DNA of 32,167 nt from Bacteroidota bacterium (GTDB lineage Bacteria > Bacteroidota > Bacteroidia > Chitinophagales > Chitinophagaceae): the NCBI GenBank assembly GCA_029555415.1, contig JAKPSI010000106.1, positions 1 to 32,167 on the forward strand, written 5' to 3'. The position numbers and the translations under genes are program-made. This document shows, piece after piece, positions 18,301 through 27,172 of this stretch (within the stretch, counting starts at the first letter, position 1; each line of letters begins with the position of its first letter). The notes below the pieces were generated by a model. The model searched no databases. It was not told where the DNA came from and worked only from the letters and a program-made list of their open reading frames with translations.

Positions 18301-19576
18301 TTATCAATGGCAGCTGAGTACCGACGGCGGCACAACCTGGACAAATATCAGCAGCAGCAATGCGGCTACTTATACGGTGACCGGTGTAACCACCGCGAAT
18401 CAGGGTTATAAATACAGGTGTCTGCTTTCCAATGCGACCTGTACGACACCTGGAGTATCCAATGCAGGTACACTTACTGTGAATACATTACCCGCGATCG
18501 GTACGCAACCGCAATCTGTAACACTTTGCGTGGGCGGCAGCAATACCTTCTCTGCTACTGCAACGGGTACCAGTCTTACTTATCAATGGCAACTGAGCAC
18601 GGATGGCGGAACGACCTGGAACAATATTTCAGGTGCTACCACTTCCAGCTATGCGGCCAATACCGTTACACTTTCTCAGAACACCCAACGTTACCGCGTT
18701 GTGGTGAGCGGCGCGTGTACGCCTCCTGCAACTTCCAGTGCAGCTGTGCTGACCGTTATCGCTCCGGTGAGTGTTACGGCACAACCGGCCAATGTTGAAT
18801 TATGTTCCGGAAGTACCGCTACATTCAATGTTACCGGCAGCAGCGTTCAGACCATCGTATATCAGTGGCAGCAAAGCACCGATGGCGGAACGACATGGAC
18901 CAACATCAGTGGCGCTACCACCAACAGTTATCAGCTTTCAACTGCCGCTTCCAATAGCGGAACGAAATACCGCTGTCTGCTTTCTAACGCAACCTGTACT
19001 GCACCCACTGTTTCAGGTGTAGCTACGCTTACGGTACGTCAATTGCCGACCGTTGGATTATCCGCTTCGATCCTGACCATTCTCTTCCCGGGACAGACCA
19101 CCACACTGACGGCTACGCCGAGTGCTTCAACAGGTGGTTCCCTGAGTGTGAATTGGTATCAGGATGGAAATCCGATCGTGAATGCAGGTAATACCCGCCT
19201 GATCGATGTGGAACATACCGGCGTGTACCAGGTTCGTATCTCTGAATCATGGCCGAGCCTGCTGGTGTGCAGTAACCAATCACCCAATGTGACCATCCTG
19301 CCGGGCGTAAGTGGTAAACTCTTCGTTTACCCGACCCCGAATGACGGACAGTTCACCGTTTCTTATTACAATCAGGGAGGTACTGCAGTCACACGTTCCG
19401 TATCGGTATTTGATGGTAATGGCCAACGTGTGTTCTTCAAAACGTTCAACGTTTCAGGACCCTATACATTAATACCGGTGGATGTGCGTAAAGGACTGAG
19501 CGGTATGTATGTAGTCGTGATCGGAGATGCCAATGGCAAGAAACTGACCGAAAGGAAGATCATTGTGAATAACTAA
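15323..19576 (+). CDS. Secreted reprolysin-like (M12B-type) zinc metalloprotease with five Ig-like repeats and T9SS signal
   Basis: 1417 residues. Signal peptide 1-23 (cleavage after SAFA). A propeptide-like region is followed by the protease domain: HEVGHQMGANH at residues 351-361 is the HExxHxxGxxH zinc site, and Met383 in ITIMGYAG is the Met-turn of metzincins. A cysteine-rich loop (CIGCVCN) lies just before the zinc site. Beta domains follow (about 420-780), then five Ig-like repeats of about 92 residues, each with YQWQ and YRC/YRV marks (about 781-1240), one further Ig/PKD-like domain (FPGQTTTLTA), and a type A T9SS sorting domain from KLFVYPTPNDG (about 1332) to the end. It should be exported to the cell surface or medium and degrade extracellular protein; the substrate is unknown. 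Single-gene unit with a terminator 22 nt after the stop. Confidence 0.93.
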   Translation: MHKIYKNLLALLFVSTLSFSAFAQQYWRSSSASDIVSTDKAVKRQAFPKEFKVFNLDIAPLRQQLFSVVDNKSGHSTVISLPDAEGKMEQFEVFEASNFDAALQRRFPEIRAFSGRGLTDKSALLKISISPQGIQTMVFRSDAETEFIEPYSQDHKAYAVFRSQRAKGALPWTCTTEDQNIYKNLGASIPQTNLTQSSAGELRTMRLAQSCTGEYSNYFGATNSSQVNLVLAAYNATLTRCNGCYEKDLATHLNLINNSTDVIYYDPATDPYSPASTGAGGAWNGELQATLTSVIGEGNYDIGHLFGATGGGGNAGCIGCVCNDGTKGRGFTSPADGIPQGDNFDIDYVVHEVGHQMGANHTFSMSNEGTGVNKEVGSGITIMGYAGITSYDVAPHSIDIFHEASIQQIQANLANKTCPVTTNITANNSTPVVTAIGPFTIPISTPFFLTGIATDANPGDVLTYCWEQNDNSTTTNANSVASPAKLTGPNWISFSPSTSPTRIFPKMATILAGLNVSGPLPGGDAIANTEALSSVGRTLNFRLTVRDNVPYSSTSPLKVGQTNYSDVVVTVDANSGPFNVTSPNTVITWNVGSTVNVTWSVNNTNIAPINCANVKITMSTDGGTTFPIILAASTPNDGTEAIVVPNNITSTARVKIEAIGNIFFDISNTNFSVAPPLNGFTFNSTTPATSSCPAPSTMAITLGTTVVGTFSTPINLTASGNPAGTTVSFGANPIAPGGSVVVTLNNTNTLANGTYTVNVQGVAGAVTQNAVLTFTVNTGSGPAITTQPATQSVCAGGNVTFSTVATGAVSYQWQVSTDGGTTYSVLPGATNSSYSINGVLISQNNYQYRCSITGQCNVSLTNWAILTVNAVPAITSQPQSVTLCAGSNNTFSVTATGGGLTYQWQLSTDNGTSWNPISGATSNTYTINGITVGLNGNQYRCVVTGSCAPVVTSNAATLGVVTSVTITTQPSDVVACVGSNANFTVAGSGAGIVYQWQLSTDGGTTWTNISSSNAATYTVTGVTTANQGYKYRCLLSNATCTTPGVSNAGTLTVNTLPAIGTQPQSVTLCVGGSNTFSATATGTSLTYQWQLSTDGGTTWNNISGATTSSYAANTVTLSQNTQRYRVVVSGACTPPATSSAAVLTVIAPVSVTAQPANVELCSGSTATFNVTGSSVQTIVYQWQQSTDGGTTWTNISGATTNSYQLSTAASNSGTKYRCLLSNATCTAPTVSGVATLTVRQLPTVGLSASILTILFPGQTTTLTATPSASTGGSLSVNWYQDGNPIVNAGNTRLIDVEHTGVYQVRISESWPSLLVCSNQSPNVTILPGVSGKLFVYPTPNDGQFTVSYYNQGGTAVTRSVSVFDGNGQRVFFKTFNVSGPYTLIPVDVRKGLSGMYVVVIGDANGKKLTERKIIVNN
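17665..19036 (+). repeat. Five tandem Ig-like coding repeats of about 275 nt
   Basis: Repeat units begin near 17668, 17938, 18213, 18493 and 18769. Each encodes TQP or AQP, a Cys, YQWQ-STDGGTT and a paired Cys near YRC. Units 3 and 5 share the distinctive KYRCLLSNATCT ending, while units 2 and 4 share PQSVTLC, suggesting duplication as two-unit blocks. Confidence 0.85.
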
Positions 19577-19597
19577 GCGGTCCGGGACCGCTGACCC

Positions 19598-19633
19598 GCG
19601 CCCGTTCTGCTCTGCAGGGCGGGCGCTTTTTTT
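19598..19633 (+). terminator. Intrinsic terminator of the metalloprotease gene
   Basis: Stem GCGCCCG (19598-19604) with CGGGCGC (19620-19626), inner stem CTGC/GCAG (19607-19617), then eight T residues, of which 19627-19633 are included here. A second GC-rich hairpin (AGCGGTC/GACCGCT, 19576-19592) sits between the stop codon and it. Confidence 0.88.
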
Positions 19634-19646
19634 GTGCCTGAATCCG

Positions 19647-19654
19647 TACCTTTG
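19647..19654 (+). promoter_or_regulatory. Putative -7 box (TACCTTTG) of the ABC-F gene
   Basis: Full TAnnTTTG match 53 nt before the ATG at 19708. The expected -33 region overlaps the upstream terminator; the nearest TTG is only 12 nt away, so the -33 element is unclear. Confidence 0.5.
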
Positions 19655-19677
19655 CGCGCCCCAGACAGGCCTGCTAA

Positions 19678-21452
<1,775 letters not shown>

Positions 21453-21453
21453 C

Positions 21454-22050
21454 TCATTCTATTTCCGCTATCTCGATATTCTTCCACCTGACCTTGATAC
21501 CACCACCATCGTGGATCTGGAGAGCGATGAAACCATTGCCTTTGCCAATGATGGGGTCGGAGAGGCTGATCATTTCGTGGCCGTTGAGCCAGGTGGTGAC
21601 CTGATCACCTACCACACGGATCTTCATTTTATTCCATTTGCCTTCTTTCAGGAATTTTTCCCTTGTTGAATCAGGCTGGATCAGCCATCCACGGCCGTAT
21701 GATTCATAGATGCCGCCTGTATGCTGGTTCAGGGGTGCTACCTCACATTGCCAACCACTGATCTTCACACCTTCAATGGAAGAGCGGAAAAAGACCCCAC
21801 TGTTACCATTGGCTTCCTGTTTGAATTCCAGACGCAGTTCGAAATTCTTATACGACTTGTTGGTGGAGAGATAACCGTACTGTTTATCGGGGCCGCTTTC
21901 ACAAACCAGTTCGTTTTTATCCACGTACCATAATTCCGTTCCGTTGTTGGTCCAGCCGCTGAGATCCTTGCCATTGAAGATGGGAACGAAGGTCTGGCTG
22001 TAGCCGGTCATGAACGAGCATAGGAAAACTACGATAAGGAAATGTTTCAT
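21454..22050 (-). CDS. Secreted DUF1080 protein (3-keto-disaccharide hydrolase-like)
   Basis: 198 residues with a signal peptide (MKHFLIVVFLCSFMTGYSQ) followed by a single DUF1080 domain, a concanavalin-like beta sandwich. Family marks are FNGKDLSGW near the N-terminus, NFELRLEFK, ANGNSGVFFRS, the central GWQCEV and TGGIYESYGR, WNKMKIRVVGDQVTTWLNG and GFIALQIHDGG. Some members of this family act on 3-keto-glycosides or other sugars, but most are uncharacterised, so the substrate is open. It should be periplasmic or extracellular. It forms a single-gene unit with its own -7 box. Confidence 0.88.
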   Translation of the reverse strand: MKHFLIVVFLCSFMTGYSQTFVPIFNGKDLSGWTNNGTELWYVDKNELVCESGPDKQYGYLSTNKSYKNFELRLEFKQEANGNSGVFFRSSIEGVKISGWQCEVAPLNQHTGGIYESYGRGWLIQPDSTREKFLKEGKWNKMKIRVVGDQVTTWLNGHEMISLSDPIIGKGNGFIALQIHDGGGIKVRWKNIEIAEIE

Positions 22051-22064
22051 TTTGAAGCTTTTGA

Positions 22065-22072
22065 GAAAGTTA
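22065..22072 (-). promoter_or_regulatory. Putative -7 box (TAACTTTC) of the DUF1080 gene
   Basis: The minus strand reads TAACTTTC, one base from TAnnTTTG, 14 nt before the ATG at 22050. Confidence 0.4.
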
Positions 22073-22200
22073 GTTTTTTTTCATCTGATTAAAGCCGATT
22101 TTTTCGACGGGAACCTTGCAGGAAATGGATCTTCGTTTTATATTAGTTCTGAAATTAAGAAAAAGAATTCCTGAAATCCAAGCCTACCGTACCTGTTAAT

Positions 22201-22314
22201 CTTTCCGGGAAAAATTAATTATCCGGCCGGAAAGTATGTTCCACCAGGAATATTCGGGTTGAAGCCATGAAACAAATGCTTTGAACCCCGGCTGTAAACG
22301 CCGGGTTTTTTTTT
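22201..22314 (+). promoter_or_regulatory. Leader-like or small-RNA-like structured region ending in an intrinsic terminator
   Basis: Within the 341-nt gap between the divergent DUF1080 and permease genes there is an 8-bp stem CTTTCCGG/CCGGAAAG (22201-22208, 22227-22234). A second hairpin, GGGTT.AAGC with GCTT..AACCC (22256-22288), encloses most of a five-codon frame MKQML-stop (22267-22284). The intrinsic terminator follows. No gene on this strand lies upstream within the gap, so the terminator must end a short non-coding RNA or an attenuated leader. I see no clear -7 box for it; 22073-22200 holds nothing else I recognise. Confidence 0.45.
22287..22314 (+). terminator. Intrinsic terminator with no upstream coding gene
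   Basis: Stem CCCGGC (22287-22292) and GCCGGG (22300-22305), 7-nt loop, nine T residues (22306-22314). It lies 77 nt before the permease ATG. Confidence 0.85.
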
Positions 22315-22370
22315 AGCTGCTTGTTATCAGTTATTAGTTATCAGTTGTCAGCTATTAGCTTTTAGCTGCT
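22315..22370. repeat. Intergenic heptamer-register repeat array D
   Basis: Eight heptamers in strict register directly after the terminator T-tract: AGCTGCT at both ends, with AGTTATT/AGTTATC and AGCTATT-type units between. It is the reverse-orientation counterpart of the AGCTAAT units of array C. Confidence 0.8.
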
Positions 22371-22376
22371 TTTCCT

Positions 22377-22384
22377 TATCTTTC
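22377..22384 (+). promoter_or_regulatory. Putative -7 box (TATCTTTC) of the permease gene
   Basis: One base from TAnnTTTG, only 7 nt before the ATG at 22392, which predicts an almost leaderless transcript. If this promoter is used, the structured RNA upstream would not be part of the permease mRNA. Confidence 0.4.
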
Positions 22385-22391
22385 TTCTTCA

Positions 22392-23819
22392 ATGTCATCC
22401 ACTTCCACACTCGCGAAAAAGATCGGGTTCTGGTCTTCTACTTCCATCATCATTGGCAGTATCATCGGAGCCGGTGTCTTTATGAAGCCCGCTTCCATGG
22501 CGGCACAGCTGGGCTCACCACTTTGGCTGACAGCGGTATGGATCATTGCCGGGGTGTTCTCTCTTTTCGGTGCGTTGGTCTATGCAGAGCTGGGTGCCAT
22601 GATGCCGGAGACGGGAGGGATCTATGTTTACTTCCGGAAGATGTTCGGTGACTTTGTGGCCTACCTCTATGGCTGGGCAGCTTTCTCGGTGATCAATACA
22701 GCTTCAGTTGCGGCCATCGCTTTTGTGTGCGCACAGTATGCGGATTATTTCCTGCATCTCCCGCATTTTGATAAAGCCACAGAACTGGCATATACCTGGC
22801 ATATCCCTTACATAGGTGATCTGCATCCGCTGGAGAATTTCGGCGTTAAATCGCTTGCCATCGTGATCGTGGTCGTCCTGACCTGGCTGAATTCGCGGAG
22901 CGTTAAAGCCGGCAGTGCATTCCAGGTGGTATCCACGTTCATCAAGATGGCGGTCATTGCCGCCCTGATCTTCGGTATATTTCTTTCCGGTCACGGCCAC
23001 ATTCAGAACTTCTATACATCGTCAGATCCGAAAACAGGGACCGCGTTACTCAGCGGAGTGATCGCGGCCATGACCGGAGCATTCTTTGCTTATGATGGAT
23101 GGATCAATATCACATCCATGGCAGGGGAGGTCAAGCAACCGCAAAAGAATATTCCCCGTAGTTTGCTGATCGGAGTTTTCAGTTGTATCGCGGTGTATGT
23201 TCTGGTCAATCAGGCCTATCTCTATGTATTGCCGGTCGAGAAAGTCGCCGGATCACCACTCGTAGCATCTGATGCCATCGGCATTGCACTGGGCAGTACC
23301 AGTGAGGCGCTCGTGGCTGCGATGATCGTCATCTGCACATTCGGGGCCATCAATGGTAATATCATGGCCACTACCCGTATCACCTATGCCATGGGTAAGG
23401 ACAGGACCTTCTTTCCCTGGACGGGTAAAGAGCATGACCGGCACCAAACGCCCTCCAATGCTTTATGGCTGCATGGGATCTGGACCGTCGTATTCATCGT
23501 CACCGGTTCTTTTGATATGCTGGCGGATATGTTCGTCTTCATTACCTGGATCGCTTACGGGCTAGGTGCAGTGGGGATCTTCATGCTGCGCAAACGCATG
23601 CCGGATGCGGAACGGCCTTACCGGATCTGGGGCTTTCCATGGGTCCCACTGCTGTTCATCGGCTTTTCCGCCTTTTATCTGATCAGTACGGTCTGGAACG
23701 ATGTCAGCAATTATATGGCACACCGCCAGCCCGTCATCAATTCCGTACTCGGGCTCCTGATCACCGCTGCCGGGATACCCTTCTATTTTTATTGCCGCCG
23801 GAAGTACCGGAAAAATTAA
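22392..23819 (+). CDS. APC-family amino-acid permease
   Basis: 475 residues with about 12 hydrophobic segments. The first carries the APC marker TSIIIGSIIGAGVFMKP (residues about 17-33), whose unwound GSIIGAG binds the substrate's amino and carboxyl groups. Further marks: YAELGAMMPETGGIYVYFRK, FFAYDGWINITSMAGEVKQPQKNIPRS (about 237-263), and a late ATTRITYAMGKDRTFFPW. It fits the LAT/APC subgroup, proton-coupled or exchange transport of amino acids across the inner membrane; which amino acid cannot be told. The C-terminus is basic (CRRKYRKN), suggesting it is cytoplasmic. The promoter of the next gene overlaps its stop codon. Confidence 0.92.
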   Translation: MSSTSTLAKKIGFWSSTSIIIGSIIGAGVFMKPASMAAQLGSPLWLTAVWIIAGVFSLFGALVYAELGAMMPETGGIYVYFRKMFGDFVAYLYGWAAFSVINTASVAAIAFVCAQYADYFLHLPHFDKATELAYTWHIPYIGDLHPLENFGVKSLAIVIVVVLTWLNSRSVKAGSAFQVVSTFIKMAVIAALIFGIFLSGHGHIQNFYTSSDPKTGTALLSGVIAAMTGAFFAYDGWINITSMAGEVKQPQKNIPRSLLIGVFSCIAVYVLVNQAYLYVLPVEKVAGSPLVASDAIGIALGSTSEALVAAMIVICTFGAINGNIMATTRITYAMGKDRTFFPWTGKEHDRHQTPSNALWLHGIWTVVFIVTGSFDMLADMFVFITWIAYGLGAVGIFMLRKRMPDAERPYRIWGFPWVPLLFIGFSAFYLISTVWNDVSNYMAHRQPVINSVLGLLITAAGIPFYFYCRRKYRKN

Positions 23820-23824
23820 GTTTG
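23792..23824 (+). promoter_or_regulatory. Promoter of the SDR gene overlapping the permease 3' end (TTG, 22 nt, TAAGTTTG)
   Basis: TTG at 23792-23794 and TAAGTTTG at 23817-23824 with 22-nt spacing. The first three bases of the -7 box are the TAA stop codon of the permease. Confidence 0.55.
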
Positions 23825-23844
23825 TATCATAGAAACTCAGCATC

Positions 23845-24534
23845 ATGAAAACCGCGATCGTCACCGGAGTCTCCGGTAATATGGGACAGGCCGTTGTCAG
23901 CCAGTTGTTGCAGGATGGATTCCAGGTGACCGGTACACTGGTGCCTCATGATCCCTACCAGCCTGATCCCGCACAAACTGCATTTGAAACTGCTATTGTG
24001 GACCTGACGGATGAGGCCGCTTCCGCGGCATTTGTACAACAGGTCATTGCTGCAAAAGGCTCAGTGGATGCAGCGGTACTCACGGTCGGCGGATTCGCGA
24101 TGGGGGATATCGCTTCTACAACTGCTGCCGATCTATCCAAACAATACAAACTGAATGTGGAGACCGCATATAATATCGCGCGTCCTGTCTTTGTGCAGAT
24201 GATGAAGCAGGGCAGCGGCCGCATATTTCTCGTGGGCTCCCGCCCCGGATCCGATATGCATCAGAGCAAGGGCATGGTGGCATATGGTATGGCCAAGTCG
24301 CTGATCTTCCGATTGGCCGAACTGATGAATGATGAAGCCCGCGGTAAGAATGTGGTCGTTTCGGTGATCGTTCCGCCCACCATCGATACACCGCAGAACC
24401 GGAAAGCCATGCCGGATGCTGATTTCAGCGCATGGGTCACCCCGGCTTCGATCGCATCCGTGATCGGTTACTATGCATCAACCGCTGCTGCGGACCTGCG
24501 CGAGCCCGTTATCCGTGTGTTCGGAAATGCGTGA
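23845..24534 (+). CDS. Short-chain dehydrogenase/reductase (SDR)
   Basis: 229 residues, somewhat shorter than classical SDRs (about 250). The N-terminus has the dinucleotide-binding TGVSGNMG (residues 7-14), a variant of TGxxxGxG in which the usual spacing is kept. Asn139-type NVETAYN, Ser in FLVGSRPG (about 133) and the catalytic Tyr147/Lys151 in VAYGMAKSL are present, so the enzyme looks active. Residues after the first strand lack a clear basic NADP-binding residue, so the cofactor is open. Substrate unknown. It lies 25 nt after the permease but has its own promoter box. Confidence 0.88.
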   Translation: MKTAIVTGVSGNMGQAVVSQLLQDGFQVTGTLVPHDPYQPDPAQTAFETAIVDLTDEAASAAFVQQVIAAKGSVDAAVLTVGGFAMGDIASTTAADLSKQYKLNVETAYNIARPVFVQMMKQGSGRIFLVGSRPGSDMHQSKGMVAYGMAKSLIFRLAELMNDEARGKNVVVSVIVPPTIDTPQNRKAMPDADFSAWVTPASIASVIGYYASTAAADLREPVIRVFGNA

Positions 24535-24573
24535 CCGTTCGCAATTGCTTATCTTGCAGCTTCAAATTTTTCT

Positions 24574-24975
24574 ATGAGCCGGATCATGAAATGGATGGGG
24601 ATCATTGCGGTGTTGACCCTTATTGCCGCCTGTTTTATTCCCTGGGTATATATTGAAAGCAAACTGATCACCGTTACCGGCGTATCGGCTGAAGGCACCA
24701 ATTTCGGAAAGCCCGGCTACCTGCATTTCATCTTTTCATTTCTTTTCATCCTCTGCACATTCATTCCGCGTATCGGCGCTAAAAGGGTCAATCTGATCGT
24801 TACAGGTTTGAATCTGGCCTGGGCGATCCGGAATTATTTCGTGATCACTGCCTGTGCGGGTGGTGATTGTCCTGAAAAACAAGCCGGACTCTGGCTGGCA
24901 CTCATTGCTTCTGTTGTGATGTTACTTTCCGCGTTATTCCCGGACATCGAATTGCCAGCTGAGCGAAAAGAGTAA
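24574..24975 (+). CDS. Small four-helix membrane protein of unknown function
   Basis: 133 residues with four predicted membrane helices (about 7-25, 49-65, 72-90 and 104-124). Loops hold a short CAGGDCPEK motif between helices 3 and 4, the only cysteines likely to be outside the membrane, and an acidic C-terminal tail (AERKE). No family recognised. A TATCTTG sequence (24550-24556), one base shorter than the -7 consensus, lies 17 nt upstream of the ATG. Met5 is an alternative start. It sits 39 nt after the SDR gene, so read-through from there is also possible. Confidence 0.7.
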   Translation: MSRIMKWMGIIAVLTLIAACFIPWVYIESKLITVTGVSAEGTNFGKPGYLHFIFSFLFILCTFIPRIGAKRVNLIVTGLNLAWAIRNYFVITACAGGDCPEKQAGLWLALIASVVMLLSALFPDIELPAERKE

Positions 24976-25063
24976 CATTCCACCGGTATTTTCATTTCCT
25001 TCCTGCCGTTTTTTTCTGCTGATCCGCGTTGATATCAACATACGGACGGGCTGCGTGTGCCAC

Positions 25064-25071
25064 TATATTCG
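25064..25071 (+). promoter_or_regulatory. Putative -7 box (TATATTCG) of the T9SS cargo gene at 25095
   Basis: One base from TAnnTTTG, 23 nt before the ATG at 25095. It supports that start over the upstream TTG at 25029, which would place the promoter inside the coding region. Confidence 0.4.
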
Positions 25072-25094
25072 TTGCTATTGTTCATTTCAACAAC

Positions 25095-26360
25095 ATGCAG
25101 CGTATGAGATCCGTGATGTTCCTCCTGACCTTGATTTTTGTTTCTGACGCAGTGAATGCCCAGACTTATCATGCCCTTCAGAACGGGAATTTTCTGCAAC
25201 GCTGGACCGATACGAATCTGATCACCGTGAATCATAACTGGGCCAATGTGCCTGCTGTCATGGGTTTCCGGGGTGATAACCTGGTAACCGTAACCGGTGT
25301 GGATCCGCAAACGGTGCTGGCCGACCAAACCACGGTTCATGTACTGGCCAACCAGACCAGTCCTGATTTTCTCAGCAGCGGAGGTGTGGCAGAATTCCAT
25401 CTCAGCAACCCCTCTGTTGCTTTGCAGGGCTCCGGAACGGCGGATGCGCCTTTCGTCGTTTTGTATCTGAACACGACCGGTATCAATGGCGTGCGTGTAA
25501 AATATAATTTACGCGATCTCGATGGCTCCGCGAATAATTCAGTACAGGCCGTGGCGTTGCAGTACCGGTCAGGTAACAGCGGGAATTTCACCAACCTGCC
25601 CGCGGGGTTCGTACCAGATGCAACAACCGGACCTTCCATAGCGACACTGGTCACACCCGTGAATGTTTTACTGCCGCCCGATTGCAATAACCGTCCCCAG
25701 GTACAGGTACGTATCATCACCTGCAATGCCAACGGCACCGATGAATGGGTGGGGGTGGATGATATTGAAGTTTTGGCCGAGAGCCAGATCCCGCTCCCTG
25801 TGGGACTTTCAGGGCTGCAGGCTGTAAGAGATGGCGACAGCATCAGATTGAAATGGCAGGCGTATTCTGAACAACATAATAGCGGGTTTGGAATTGAATA
25901 CGCGACGGATGGTTCTCATTTTCAGGCAACAGGATTTCTTCCGTCTTTGTCGCCCGATGGGAACAGTGTAACGCCATTGCAATACAATTATACATTCAGG
26001 AATGATGCGCCCTTGTTATTTATCCGTCTGAAACAAACAGATCAGGATGGTCATTCAGTTTATAGTGGTGTCGTGAAGGTTTCAGCGGATGTAGCCGATC
26101 AGTTCAGGATCATCAAAGTCTTCCCGGTCCCTTTTATCAATACGATGAATGTGTCCGTAATGATCCCGCATAAAGGATCGTACCGCTTGACAGTGATGGA
26201 TATTTCCGGAAAACAAATGCTGGTGAAGGATCATTACTTTGATCAGGGCGTACAGGAATGGCAGGAAGACCTTTCGGGTTTACCCAAGGGTATATTGTTG
26301 CTGCTGATCGCGGATAAAGAGCGGTCCGTTCAGCAAACAATGCGGATCATGAAAGAATAG
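25095..26360 (+). CDS. Secreted protein with probable T9SS type A sorting domain
   Basis: 421 residues from the ATG at 25095. This start gives a proper signal peptide (MQRMRSVMFLLTLIFVSDAVNA, cleavage before QTYHA); the frame extends upstream to a TTG at 25029, but that would bury the signal. The first domain (about 25-230) is a beta-rich module with GNFLQRWTDTNLITVNHNW, VMGFRGDNLV and a late DEWVGVDDIEV, a pattern common in Bacteroidota exported proteins that I cannot assign a function. Next comes an FN3-like linker domain (LRWQAYSEQHNSGFGIEYATDG, about 240-335). The C-terminus from IIKVFPVPFINTMNVS is a T9SS sorting domain variant (VFPVPF replaces the usual VYPNP). No catalytic motif seen. 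Its stop lies 10 nt from the convergent VIT1-type gene. Confidence 0.8.
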   Translation: MQRMRSVMFLLTLIFVSDAVNAQTYHALQNGNFLQRWTDTNLITVNHNWANVPAVMGFRGDNLVTVTGVDPQTVLADQTTVHVLANQTSPDFLSSGGVAEFHLSNPSVALQGSGTADAPFVVLYLNTTGINGVRVKYNLRDLDGSANNSVQAVALQYRSGNSGNFTNLPAGFVPDATTGPSIATLVTPVNVLLPPDCNNRPQVQVRIITCNANGTDEWVGVDDIEVLAESQIPLPVGLSGLQAVRDGDSIRLKWQAYSEQHNSGFGIEYATDGSHFQATGFLPSLSPDGNSVTPLQYNYTFRNDAPLLFIRLKQTDQDGHSVYSGVVKVSADVADQFRIIKVFPVPFINTMNVSVMIPHKGSYRLTVMDISGKQMLVKDHYFDQGVQEWQEDLSGLPKGILLLLIADKERSVQQTMRIMKE

Positions 26361-26370
26361 GGGATCGGTC

Positions 26371-27087
26371 TTATCCTTCGAATAATTTGGCGACACCGAA
26401 CGCGGCACCTGCGGCAAATGCCCCGATCAGCATGACGCGCAATGCGCCGGCCCATGGATTGATACCGGTGATCTTACTTTTGAAATAGCCGAATACAAAA
26501 AGACAGATCAGCGTAACGACCACGGATAATTTCAGGGCATCAACCGGATGTTCGATGAAGAAATAAGGACTCAGCGGTACCAGTCCGCCGGCAATATAAG
26601 AGAGACCGATATTCAGTGCGGATTTCGTCGCGCGTTTCGGATCCGGTTTCTCCAATCCGAGCTCATACTTCATCATGAAGTCGACCCAGTTCTTCTTATC
26701 ACGCGAGATCTCTTCCGTTGCTTTATCCTGCAGCTCTTCACTCAGTCCGATGTTGGCGAAGAATTCTTTGGTCTCTTCGATCTCACGGTGACGCAGATGC
26801 TCGATCTCGTAATACTCACGTTTCACTTCACTGTTGTAATGGTCCTGTTCCGTTTTGCCGGCCAGGTAACCACCTAATCCCATGGCTATGGAACCTGCTG
26901 CGATCTCTGCGATTCCGGCGATCATGATGATATTAGTGGAATCCACTGCTCCGCTCAAACCCGCTGCCAGCGCGAAAGGTACGGTCAGTCCATCGCTCAT
27001 ACCGATGACGATATCCGTCAGGGTCTGACTGCTTTTTAAGTGCTCTTCTACGTGGGGTTTGTTGTCGTGGTGTAAATGCGTATCCAT
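26371..27087 (-). CDS. VIT1/CCC1-family transporter (Fe2+/Mn2+ type)
   Basis: 238 residues from the ATG at 27087; a longer frame to 27144 is only heptamer repeat read as protein. After a His-rich N-terminus (THLHHDNKPH) comes helix 1 with IVIGMSDGLTVPFALAAGLSG, the VIT1 family marker, then helix 2 with AGIAEIAAGSIAMGLGGYLAGKTE. A long Glu/His-rich cytoplasmic helical segment (EREYYEIEHLRHREIEE-like, about 85-155) is like the metal-binding domain of VIT1. Three more helices follow. It should export or store divalent iron or manganese by proton exchange. It lies 85 nt after rocD, with array F between, so shared transcription is possible but uncertain. Confidence 0.87.
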   Translation of the reverse strand: MDTHLHHDNKPHVEEHLKSSQTLTDIVIGMSDGLTVPFALAAGLSGAVDSTNIIMIAGIAEIAAGSIAMGLGGYLAGKTEQDHYNSEVKREYYEIEHLRHREIEETKEFFANIGLSEELQDKATEEISRDKKNWVDFMMKYELGLEKPDPKRATKSALNIGLSYIAGGLVPLSPYFFIEHPVDALKLSVVVTLICLFVFGYFKSKITGINPWAGALRVMLIGAFAAGAAFGVAKLFEG

Positions 27088-27091
27088 ACGA

Positions 27092-27168
27092 GATGATAAA
27101 TGATAATGGAAAATTGATAATTGTGGAAATCGCTCGCAGCTCACAGCTCAAAGCTTATAACCCGCAGC
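27092..27168. repeat. Intergenic heptamer-register repeat array F
   Basis: Eleven heptamers in register fill almost the whole 85-nt gap: TGATAAA/TGATAAT-type on the left, then GCAGCTC/ACAGCTC/AAAGCTT-type. Array F thus shows the two main heptamer families of arrays A-D side by side. Confidence 0.8.
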
Positions 27169-27172
27169 TTGT

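Noticed and set aside
22073-22314. tRNA-, SRP RNA- or 6S-like RNA in the permease gap
   Set aside because: No cloverleaf, no SRP tetraloop motif and no long central bubble were seen; only local hairpins and a terminator are supported.
25029-25094. TTG start extending the T9SS cargo gene by 22 residues
   Set aside because: It would place extra residues before a well-formed signal peptide and put the -7-like box inside the gene.
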